From the NCBI GenBank assembly GCA_013362555.1, contig JABFVX010000016.1, positions 1 to 13,797 on the forward strand: a stretch of DNA of 13,797 nt. The letters run 5' to 3'. Of this stretch, positions 7,619-13,404 are shown piece by piece. The stretch's first letter is position 1. Every line of letters starts with the position of its first letter. Below the pieces are notes generated by a model, which saw only the letters and a list, made by a program, of their open reading frames with translations, did no database searches and was not told where the DNA came from. The position numbers were made by a program, and so were the translations under genes. Source of the DNA: Mycobacteriaceae bacterium (GTDB lineage Bacteria; Actinomycetota; Actinomycetes; Mycobacteriales; Mycobacteriaceae).

Positions 7619-7645
7619 CAACCTGATCTCCAACGGAGCAGGTTG
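7619..7645. promoter_or_regulatory. Bulged hairpin in acyl-CoA oxidase leader
   Basis: CAACCTG (7619-7625) pairs with CAGGTTG (7639-7645), and an inner stem CTCC/GGAG closes a 3-nt AAC loop with a 2-nt bulge. On the plus strand it is followed by GATCGTTTTGTTCT, a T-rich run unusual here, so it resembles an intrinsic terminator reading rightward. On the minus strand it would lie 105-131 nt upstream of the oxidase start, where it could be a leader structure or an operator. Confidence 0.45.
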
Positions 7646-7685
7646 GATCGTTTTGTTCTCGGTGGATTGCGCAACCCGAAAGCTA

Positions 7686-7696
7686 TTGTGACACAA
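7686..7696. repeat. Short palindrome TTGTGACACAA, copy 2
   Basis: Identical to 3806-3816 over 11 bp, and lying 172 bp upstream of the acyl-CoA oxidase start. Possible regulator site shared with the gene starting at 3624; unproven. Confidence 0.35.
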
Positions 7697-7878
7697 GCGG
7701 CAGACTGGCGCGTCTTCTCCGGAAGTGAACCGCTGGTTAGGATTTCGATCCGCCATGTCGCCGGAAACCGAACCGGCCGCTATGTCGTTCCGATTTACAC
7801 ATCCATCCAGGTGCGAGCAACCGGTACGCATGCCGCGTGGCCCGCCCTTGTCGCAGGTCACCCCAGCCCAGCGCAATT

Positions 7879-7904
7879 TGATACATAGCGGATCATGTGT
7901 ATCA
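7879..7904. promoter_or_regulatory. Operator-like inverted repeat A (TGATACA-N12-TGTATCA)
   Basis: Perfect 7-bp arms at 7879-7885 and 7898-7904 with a 12-nt spacer. Same arms and spacer as site B at 11557-11582, and nearly the same as site C at 13261-13286. It ends 29 bp before the ATG of the small ORF at 7934. The form suits a TetR-type dimer, and the TetR at 12567-13151 is the obvious candidate. Confidence 0.65.
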
Positions 7905-7933
7905 TTTAGCCGCGGGCGCCGCTGCGACCCGCC

Positions 7934-8059
7934 ATGGGCGAGTCCTACCGGCGCGTCGCGCCCGTCGCGCCGAACCGTCCGATCGTGCCCGCCGACGCGC
8001 CCGCCGCGCTGCGACTGCCGCTGGTCGACATCACGAACAGCCGCGACGCCAAGCGATAA
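7934..8059 (+). CDS. Small ORF (41 aa), function unknown, possible gene remnant
   Basis: Not recognised. Its reading frame has G or C at 38 of 41 third positions, with GC falling from third to first to second positions, the pattern of real genes in this DNA. The coding-like bias continues eight codons upstream to the in-frame stop at 7907-7909, without another canonical start, so it may be the 3' end of a truncated gene or a small gene with an unusual start. The product is rich in Pro, Ala and Val, ending LPLVDITNSRDAKR, with no signal or membrane segment. There is no ribosome binding site before ATG 7934. Operator A lies just upstream and the long palindrome starts 5 bp after its TAA, so it sits like a complete transcription unit. 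Confidence 0.4.
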   Translation: MGESYRRVAPVAPNRPIVPADAPAALRLPLVDITNSRDAKR

Positions 8060-8064
8060 GGACA

Positions 8065-8115
8065 TCCAGAATGACCCGTGACGTGCGCAGAGCGCACGTC
8101 ACGGGTCATTCTGGA
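8065..8115. terminator. Long palindrome, copy 2; bidirectional terminator
   Basis: Perfect 24-bp arms (8065-8088 and 8092-8115) around the loop AGA. It lies between the small ORF ending at 8059 (+) and the alcohol dehydrogenase ending at 8106 (-), whose last codons and TGA stop are inside the right arm. Compared with copy 1, a T-A pair is replaced by C-G on both arms (GATGTGCGC becomes GACGTGCGC and its partner changes to match). Confidence 0.85.
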
Positions 8116-9227
8116 GGCTGGTGGTCGAACATGACCACTTGGCGGACGGCCGCTCCGTCGGCGAGCAGGTCCATGGCGGTGTTGATGTCGGCCAAGCCGA
8201 TCCGGGACGAGATGAGCCGCTCCACCGGCAGCAGGCCCTCGCGCCACATGCGCTCGTAGCGGGGGATGTCGCGGGCAGGCACCGCGGAGCCGAGGTAGCT
8301 GCCGACGACGGTCCGGGCCTCCGCGGTGATCGAGAGCGCGGGCAGGGTGACTGTCGACGTCGGCGCGGGCAGCCCGACGGTGATGGTCACTCCGCCGGCT
8401 TCAGTTGCCGCATAAGCCGTTTCGAGCGCCGCCGGGTGTCCCGCGCACTCGATGGCGAAGCGGGCCCGCAGTCCGCGCTCGACGACCTCGGTCGGGGTGC
8501 AGGTCTCGGCGGCGCCGAGCGCGCGGGCGGCGGCCAGCTTATCCGGCAGCCGGTCCACGGCCATAATCCGCCGCACGCCGAGCGCCTTGGCGACCAGCAG
8601 CGCCGCCATGCCGACGCCGCCGAGCCCGATCACCATGACCGTGTCGTCCGGCTCCGGGCGCGCGACATTGAGCACCGCGCCGCCGCCGGTGAGCACCGCA
8701 CAGCCGAGCAGCGCGGCCACCTCGGGGGGCACGTCGGCGCCGACGGGAACCACCGATGCCCGGTCCACGACGGCGTGCGTGGCGAACGCGGAGACGCCAA
8801 GGTGGTGGCGGACCTGGGCCCCGGCCCGCGACAGCCGGCCGGGGTGGCCGAGCAGCTCGCCCGCGGCGTTGGCCCGCGACCCGTTCGTGCACGGCAACAG
8901 CCCGTCTCGGGCGCAGGCGGCGCAGCTCTCGCACCGCGGCAGGAACGACATGACGACCCGCTGCCCGACCTCGAGGTCCGCGACCCGGTCGCCGCGTGCG
9001 AGCACGCGGCCCGCGGCTTCGTGACCGAGCAGCATCGGCAGCGGCCGCGGCCGGTTCCCGTCCACCACGCTCAGGTCCGAGTGGCACACGCCTGCCGCCT
9101 CGATGGCCACCAGCACCTCGGTGGGGCCGGGGTCGCCGAGTTCCAACTCGCCCACCGTGATCGGCCGCGACCGGGCGTAGGGCCGAGGCCGCCCGGACTC
9201 CTCGAGGACGGCGCCGGTGATCCGCAT
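8106..9227 (-). CDS. Zinc-dependent NAD alcohol dehydrogenase (373 aa)
   Basis: Medium-chain dehydrogenase/reductase that interconverts alcohols and aldehydes. Seen: catalytic zinc ligands C48 (GVCHSD), H69-E70 (LLGHEAAG) and C176 (LGCAVLTGGGA); four structural-zinc cysteines C99, C102, C105 and C113; Rossmann motif VIGLGGVGMAAL near 199-210 with Asp225 after the second strand (IMAVDRLPDK), favouring NAD. The N-terminus (ITGAVLEESG, SRPITVGELEL, CHSDLSVVDGNRPRP) recalls mycobacterial AdhD-type enzymes, but this is from memory. The start ATG overlaps the stop of the upstream acyl-CoA dehydrogenase (TGATG), so translation is probably coupled. It is last in a three-gene operon. The final codons and stop lie within the long palindrome, which probably acts as terminator. 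Confidence 0.92.
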   Translation of the reverse strand: MRITGAVLEESGRPRPYARSRPITVGELELGDPGPTEVLVAIEAAGVCHSDLSVVDGNRPRPLPMLLGHEAAGRVLARGDRVADLEVGQRVVMSFLPRCESCAACARDGLLPCTNGSRANAAGELLGHPGRLSRAGAQVRHHLGVSAFATHAVVDRASVVPVGADVPPEVAALLGCAVLTGGGAVLNVARPEPDDTVMVIGLGGVGMAALLVAKALGVRRIMAVDRLPDKLAAARALGAAETCTPTEVVERGLRARFAIECAGHPAALETAYAATEAGGVTITVGLPAPTSTVTLPALSITAEARTVVGSYLGSAVPARDIPRYERMWREGLLPVERLISSRIGLADINTAMDLLADGAAVRQVVMFDHQPPE

Positions 9228-10351
9228 CAGATTTCGACCATCTGGTAGTTGCCGACGCCGCCCGCGAGATGGCGCAGATGGTCAGCCGAATCGCCGAGGG
9301 TGTGCTCGATGGCGGTGAGGCGGGCCGTGTAATGGCCTACCGGGTATTCGGCGGTCATGCCGATGCCGCCGTGCAACTGGATCGCCTCCTGCCCGATGAG
9401 GCGGGCGGAACGGCCGACGCGCGCCTTGGCGCGAGACGCCGCCACCGGGTCGACGGCGCCGTCCGCGAGGGACATGCAGGCGTACATGCTCATGCCGCGC
9501 GCGAGTTCGAGCGCGACGTACATGTCCGCGGCACGGTGGGTGAGAGCCTGGAAGGAGCGCAGCGCGACACCGAACTGCTTGCGCGTCTTCAGGTACTCGG
9601 TGGTGAGAGCCAACGCCTGCTCCATGGCGCCCACGGCCTCCGCGCACAGTGCGGCTTGCGCGGTGACGATGGCGGCGGTCACCGCCGCGGCGGCGTCCGC
9701 GGCGTCGCCCAGGGGTACGGCCGCGGCGTTGTCGAATGCGATGTCCGCGCCGCGCAGCCCGTCGTGGGTGCGGTAGCCGTCGCGTCGAACGCCCCGGGCG
9801 ACCGGGTCCACCAGGAAAAGGCCCAGGCCCTCCGGCCCGGCCGCGCTGACGATCAGCAGGTCGGCACAGTCCCCGTGCGGAACGGGATGTTTTCGCCCGG
9901 TCAGCCGCCACCCGTCGCCGTGCCGCTGCGCCGCGGCGCCTGCCGCTGCCGTGGGCAGCCGCGTTCCCGGCTCACCGTGTGCGAACACCGCTCGCAGGCT
10001 GCCGTCGGCAATGCGCGGGAGCAGGTCCTTGCGCTGTGCGTCCGTGCCGCGCTCGGCGATGAGGCCGCCCGGCAGGAGCGCGCAGTCCAGCAGCGGCTCC
10101 GGCGCCAATGATCGGCCGATCTCGGTGAACACCAGCATGGATTCGATGGGGCCCGCGCCGGTGCCGCCGTACTCTTCGGCGAACGTCAAGCCGAGCAACC
10201 CGATTTCGGCGAACGTGGCCCAGATCGCCGGATCCCAGCCCGGTTCGCCGCGCACGACTTCGGCTCGGCGCTCGGCGGTGTAGCCGCGGGCGAGCACCTC
10301 GCGCACGGTGTCGCGCAGCATTTCCTGTTCCGCTGTCAAGGTGAAATCCAC
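9227..10351 (-). CDS. Acyl-CoA dehydrogenase, probable non-catalytic subunit (374 aa)
   Basis: Acyl-CoA dehydrogenase fold (FadE type): N-terminal helices (1-120), middle beta domain (121-220) and C-terminal helices. Seen: LLGLTFAEEYGGTG near 52-65, RKQFGVALRSFQAL near 257-270, and IQLHGGIGMTAEYPVGHYTARL near 324-345. No glutamate lies at the helix-G position used by its operon partner (E245 there), and the FAD-contact segment of the middle domain is divergent (TGRKHPVPHGDCADLL, without the W-I/T-S pattern). This matches the non-catalytic beta chain of alpha2beta2 actinobacterial enzymes such as the FadE26-FadE27 and FadE28-FadE29 pairs. It starts at GTG 10351, 9 bp after the stop of the partner, and its own stop overlaps the alcohol dehydrogenase start. 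Role: heteromeric acyl-CoA dehydrogenase. The substrate could be a steroid side chain or branched acyl-CoA, which is not decidable here. Confidence 0.88.
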   Translation of the reverse strand: MDFTLTAEQEMLRDTVREVLARGYTAERRAEVVRGEPGWDPAIWATFAEIGLLGLTFAEEYGGTGAGPIESMLVFTEIGRSLAPEPLLDCALLPGGLIAERGTDAQRKDLLPRIADGSLRAVFAHGEPGTRLPTAAAGAAAQRHGDGWRLTGRKHPVPHGDCADLLIVSAAGPEGLGLFLVDPVARGVRRDGYRTHDGLRGADIAFDNAAAVPLGDAADAAAAVTAAIVTAQAALCAEAVGAMEQALALTTEYLKTRKQFGVALRSFQALTHRAADMYVALELARGMSMYACMSLADGAVDPVAASRAKARVGRSARLIGQEAIQLHGGIGMTAEYPVGHYTARLTAIEHTLGDSADHLRHLAGGVGNYQMVEI

Positions 10352-10360
10352 GGTGCTGCC

Positions 10361-11524
10361 TCACAATCCGAGGATCGTCGAGGCGACGATGCCGCGCTGC
10401 ACCTCGTTGGATCCTCCATAGATCGACGTCTTGCGGTAGTTGAGATACGCGGCCGTGCTGCGTCGCGCCCAGTCCTGCGTATCCCCCTCGCGAGCAACCG
10501 AATCCGGGCCTGCGATGTCGACCGTGAGCTCGGTGACGGCCTGCTGCAGTTCGGTGCCGCGCAACTTGAGGATGGACGAGACCGGGTCGGGCCTGCCGTC
10601 CGCGGACCCGGCGGCCACCCGCAGCTGGACGAGTTCGAGCGCCAACAGCTCGTTCTCGAGTTCGGCCAGCCGCGCGGCGAACACCGGGTCCTCGAGCAGC
10701 GTGCGTTCCCCCGCGGGCGACCGGCGCGCGTACTCTTTGGCCAGCCAGAGCTTCACCTTCGTCTGCCCCACCCCCGCGATGCCGGTGCGCTCGTTGCCCA
10801 GCAGGAACTTGGCGTAGGTCCAGCCGCTGTTCTCCGCGCCGACGAGCTGCTCGGCGGGCACCCGGACATCGGAGAGGAACACTTCGTTCACCTCGTGGCT
10901 GCCGTCAATCAGTTCGATGGGCCGGACCGTGACCCCGGGCGCGTCCAGCGGGAACAGCAGCATCGAAATGCCCGCCTGCTTCTTCGGAGCGTCCGGATCG
11001 GTGCGCGCCAGGCAGAACATCCAGTCCGCCGACTGCGCCAGCGTGGTCCAGGTCTTCTGCCCGTTCACCACGTAGCTGTCCCCGTCCCGGACCGCCGTGG
11101 TACGCAGCGATGCCAGGTCGGACCCGGCTTCGGGCTCGGAAAAGCCCTGGCACCACCAGATGTCCAGATTCGCGGTGGCGGGCAGGAAGCGGCTGCCGAG
11201 CTCCGGCGAGCCGAACTGGGCGATCACCGGGCCGATCATGTTCACGTTGAAGGTGAGAGGCTCCGGCACCGAGGCCAGTTGCATCTCGTCGTGCCAGAGG
11301 TGCCGCTGAACGGGCGTCCAGTCTCGTCCGCCCCATTCCACCGGCCAGTTGGGCACGGCCAGGTGGTGCGCGTTCAGGATGCGTTGGGTCGTGACGATGT
11401 CCTCGCGGCTCAGCTCCTGCCCGTGCCGGTGCCGGTTGCGGATGTCGGCCGGGATCTCGGACCGAAAGAAGGCCCGCAGCTCGTCACGGAAAGCGAGCTC
11501 GTCCTCGGTGAGCGCCAATTGCAT
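10361..11524 (-). CDS. Acyl-CoA dehydrogenase, probable catalytic subunit (387 aa)
   Basis: FadE-type flavoenzyme that introduces the alpha-beta double bond in acyl-CoA. Seen: FAD/substrate signature WWCQGFSEPEAGSDLASLRT near 123-142, GQKTWTTLAQSADW near 155-168, and the C-terminal RKTSIYGGSNEVQRGIVA near 364-381. E245 in GNERTGIAG corresponds in position to the catalytic glutamate reported near residue 247 in heteromeric cholesterol-pathway enzymes. The ATG at 11524 has an excellent AGGAGG 7 nt upstream; a longer frame to 11593 would run through the operator and is rejected. First gene of the operon with the beta subunit (9-bp gap) and alcohol dehydrogenase. Operator site B lies 32-58 bp upstream, so repression by the divergent TetR is likely (inferred). 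Confidence 0.92.
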   Translation of the reverse strand: MQLALTEDELAFRDELRAFFRSEIPADIRNRHRHGQELSREDIVTTQRILNAHHLAVPNWPVEWGGRDWTPVQRHLWHDEMQLASVPEPLTFNVNMIGPVIAQFGSPELGSRFLPATANLDIWWCQGFSEPEAGSDLASLRTTAVRDGDSYVVNGQKTWTTLAQSADWMFCLARTDPDAPKKQAGISMLLFPLDAPGVTVRPIELIDGSHEVNEVFLSDVRVPAEQLVGAENSGWTYAKFLLGNERTGIAGVGQTKVKLWLAKEYARRSPAGERTLLEDPVFAARLAELENELLALELVQLRVAAGSADGRPDPVSSILKLRGTELQQAVTELTVDIAGPDSVAREGDTQDWARRSTAAYLNYRKTSIYGGSNEVQRGIVASTILGL

Positions 11525-11556
11525 TCGTCGACCTCCTGGGCCCGTATCGACCAATA

Positions 11557-11582
11557 TGATACACAGATGGTTCAATGTATCA
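11557..11582. promoter_or_regulatory. Operator-like inverted repeat B in the fadE/patatin divergent promoter
   Basis: TGATACA (11557-11563) and TGTATCA (11576-11582), 12-nt spacer. It lies in the 92-bp gap between the minus-strand operon (start 11524) and the plus-strand patatin-tetR pair (start 11617). Local autoregulation by the TetR encoded in that pair, acting on both directions, is the classic arrangement. Core promoter elements beside it are weak by eye. Confidence 0.75.
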
Positions 11583-11616
11583 AATACTGCCATGTCAGTT
11601 GAACGCGGAGGTGCCT

Positions 11617-12564
11617 GTGGCGGATCGTGACCGCCCCATCAGTGTCGGCGAGCTCATTGCGCGCCGCCACCGGGAAGCGAACCTGCCCGGCCTGCGCGGC
11701 GACCGATTCCGCCTCGCCCTGATTATCGAGGGCGGATCCGCGCGAGGCGTGTACTCACACGGAATGGTCGCGGCCATCGAAGAGTTGGGCATACTGCCCA
11801 GCTTCGACGCGGTGTACGGAGCGTCGGCCGGAGCGTTGAGCGCCGCGTGGCTGTTGTGCGGGCGGGCGCGGCGGGCCAAGTCGGCCTGGGCTCCCGAGAT
11901 CGTCAACCGGGTGATCACCCCCGCGCGCGCCTTGCGCGGCGGGGTCGTCGTCGACACCGACTACCTCGTTCACACGGTGTACGAGCGCATCGTGCCGATG
12001 GACTTTCCGGCGATCCTCGCCAATCCGGTGACGTTCCACCCGATCGCCACCGACGCCGACACCGGGGCGGCAGCCGACCTGCACGCCGAGCTGACCGACC
12101 CGGGATCGATCCAGGCCGCGCTGCGCGCCTCAACCCGCCTGCCGATCCTGGCGGGCCGCCCGGTCCACCTCGGAGGGCGGCGCTTCGTCGACGCCGGTCT
12201 CTCCGAGGCGGTGCCCGTGCACACTGCACGAACCCAAGGCGCCACCCACCTGCTGGTGCTGCGCACCCGCCGCGACGACGAAACCGTCTCGCGGCCTTCG
12301 GCATTGGAGAACCTCATCGTGGAGCGATTCCTCGCGCGCAGCGCACCGGGCGCACTCCCGGCGTGGCGCACACGCGTGCAACGACACCGGGACGACGACC
12401 GGGATTTCGCATCCGACCCCGCTGTTCTGCAGATCCGGCCGCCCCGCGGCGCACCCGACATCGGGCGCATCGACCGGGGCGCGACCCGCCTGCAGGAGGC
12501 GCTGACACTGGGGCACGCGGCAGCCGCACGGGCATTGTCGCCCTACTCGACCCTTATGCTCTAG
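11617..12564 (+). CDS. Patatin-like phospholipase / acyl hydrolase (315 aa)
   Basis: Serine acyl hydrolase of the patatin family, acting on phospholipids, acylglycerols or other acyl esters. Seen: oxyanion-hole motif EGGSARGVYSHGM near 38-50 (the family's DGGGxRG with small changes); nucleophile elbow YGASAGAL with Ser70 (GxSxG); dyad aspartate D192 in RRFVDAGLSEAVPV; and TFHPIATDADTG near 139-150. The length suits a single-domain bacterial patatin. No signal peptide or membrane segment, so probably cytoplasmic. The GTG at 11617 is chosen because GGAGG lies 5 nt upstream; upstream codons to 11575 would overlap operator B. The tetR gene follows after 2 bp, so the two are probably co-translated. 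It probably supplies or channels acyl substrate to the divergent FadE/alcohol dehydrogenase genes (inferred). Confidence 0.88.
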   Translation: MADRDRPISVGELIARRHREANLPGLRGDRFRLALIIEGGSARGVYSHGMVAAIEELGILPSFDAVYGASAGALSAAWLLCGRARRAKSAWAPEIVNRVITPARALRGGVVVDTDYLVHTVYERIVPMDFPAILANPVTFHPIATDADTGAAADLHAELTDPGSIQAALRASTRLPILAGRPVHLGGRRFVDAGLSEAVPVHTARTQGATHLLVLRTRRDDETVSRPSALENLIVERFLARSAPGALPAWRTRVQRHRDDDRDFASDPAVLQIRPPRGAPDIGRIDRGATRLQEALTLGHAAAARALSPYSTLML

Positions 12565-12566
12565 CC

Positions 12567-13151
12567 GTGGCACGCGGCGAACCGACCAGGACAGTGGGGC
12601 GACCGGCAGCGGCCAGTCGCGACGATGTGCTGCGGGCGACCATCGACGTTTTCATGGCGGGCAAGCGGGTCGAGGTGCACGAGATCGCCGCCCGGCTCGG
12701 CGTCGGCCGGGCCAGCATGTACCGCTGGTTCGGCTCGCGCGACGGCCTGCTCGGCGCGGCCATCGCGCGTCAACTGGAGCGCATGGTCGCTTTGGCGGGG
12801 CGCCGCATCGACGGCGCGGGCGGCGAACGACTCCGCGACGTACTCGAGCGCGTCATTCGCTGGCTGGTCGAGGACGGCTCCCTGCGAACCTATTTCGACA
12901 ACGAATCCACCGCGGCGCTGCGCCTGGTGACCCGCAGCGACGGAATCGTGCACCCGGCGGCCGTGGCCGCCGTCGAGACGCTCATCGAGCAGGCCGAGGC
13001 CCAAGGGTACGAGCCGCCGATCGAGCGCGGCGTGCTCGCCTATGCGCTGGTCCGGCTCTGGGAAGCGTTCCTCTACAACGACGCCGTCGCCGGATTCCAG
13101 GGCGACGTCGAACGCCTCTCCCAAGTGCAGGCAGCCCTGCTGCGCGTGTGA
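12567..13151 (+). CDS. TetR family repressor with QsdR-like C-terminal domain (194 aa)
   Basis: DNA-binding regulator. Seen: N-terminal arm with GRP (11-13), helix-turn-helix near 36-56 (VHEIAARLGVGRASMYRWF, then GSRDGLL), and a ligand-binding domain whose segment LAYALVRLWEAFLYNDAVAG (158-176) strongly resembles the C-terminal domain named after Rhodococcus QsdR, a repressor of a lactone-catabolism operon. That resemblance is from memory. GTG start at 12567, 2 bp after the patatin stop; the coding-bias frame extends upstream only as a shadow of the patatin gene. It is the only regulator gene in the window and the natural candidate to bind sites B, A and possibly C. The ligand is probably an acyl-CoA or related product of the adjacent pathway (inferred). 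A long palindrome follows 28 bp after the stop. Confidence 0.9.
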   Translation: MARGEPTRTVGRPAAASRDDVLRATIDVFMAGKRVEVHEIAARLGVGRASMYRWFGSRDGLLGAAIARQLERMVALAGRRIDGAGGERLRDVLERVIRWLVEDGSLRTYFDNESTAALRLVTRSDGIVHPAAVAAVETLIEQAEAQGYEPPIERGVLAYALVRLWEAFLYNDAVAGFQGDVERLSQVQAALLRV

Positions 13152-13179
13152 CCCCGCGCAAGCCGACAACCGGAACCGC

Positions 13180-13228
13180 CCAGAACGACCCGCGACGTGC
13201 GCTGGACGCACGTCACGGGTCGTTCTGG
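13180..13228. terminator. Long palindrome, copy 3; terminator after tetR
   Basis: 22-bp arms 13180-13201 and 13207-13228 with one mismatch and loop CTGGA. Same element as copies 1 and 2, but GAATGACCC/GGGTCATTC is changed to GAACGACCC/GGGTCGTTC on both arms, keeping the pairing. It lies 28 bp after the tetR stop and before the promoter of the next gene. Confidence 0.8.
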
Positions 13229-13260
13229 ACGTTACAGAGGCGAGTCTCGACCCTCATGTT

Positions 13261-13286
13261 TGAGACATAGATTGACCAGTGTCTCA
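13261..13286. promoter_or_regulatory. Operator-like inverted repeat C (TGAGACA-N12-TGTCTCA)
   Basis: Arms 13261-13267 and 13280-13286 with the same 12-nt spacer as sites A and B; one symmetric base change (T to G, A to C). Flanking T and A extend the arms to 8 bp. It overlaps the -35 region of the predicted promoter for the exported protein, which fits a repressor site. Confidence 0.65.
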
Positions 13287-13300
13287 ATAACTGATAGTTT
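13272..13300 (+). promoter_or_regulatory. Predicted promoter of the exported protein gene
   Basis: TTGACC at 13272-13277 and TAGTTT at 13295-13300 are separated by 17 bp, a good housekeeping sigma-factor layout. The -35 box lies inside the spacer of inverted repeat C. About 100 nt of leader separates it from the start codon at 13405. Confidence 0.45.
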
Positions 13301-13404
13301 GCGACTTGTGTTGCCCGCGTCACAGCAGGTGGGAGCTGTGGCTGACCGCACAGCGAGTCGTCAGCGTGCGACGTCCCCGAAAATGAGAACCGTAAGGACA
13401 GTGA

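Larger units (their letters stand above)
7515..7878. other. Long leader region upstream of the acyl-CoA oxidase
   Basis: Lower-GC stretch without a convincing gene. It holds a hairpin at 7619-7645 and the palindrome TTGTGACACAA at 7686-7696. A 98-codon plus-strand frame at 7592-7888 lacks actinobacterial codon bias and was not accepted. The oxidase promoter is presumably here, but no clear -10/-35 pair stands out. Confidence 0.5.

Noticed and set aside
7592..7888. 98-codon plus-strand frame in the oxidase leader
   Set aside because: Codon third positions lack the GC bias of the region, there is no ribosome binding site or recognisable motif, and it crosses a hairpin and operator A.
8121..9248. 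375-codon plus-strand frame over the alcohol dehydrogenase
   Set aside because: Antisense shadow; the minus frame carries complete zinc and NAD motifs.
3935..13228. CRISPR array or insertion sequence ends
   Set aside because: The repeats are palindromes kilobases apart with different flanks, no regular spacers, no cas genes and no transposase between them.
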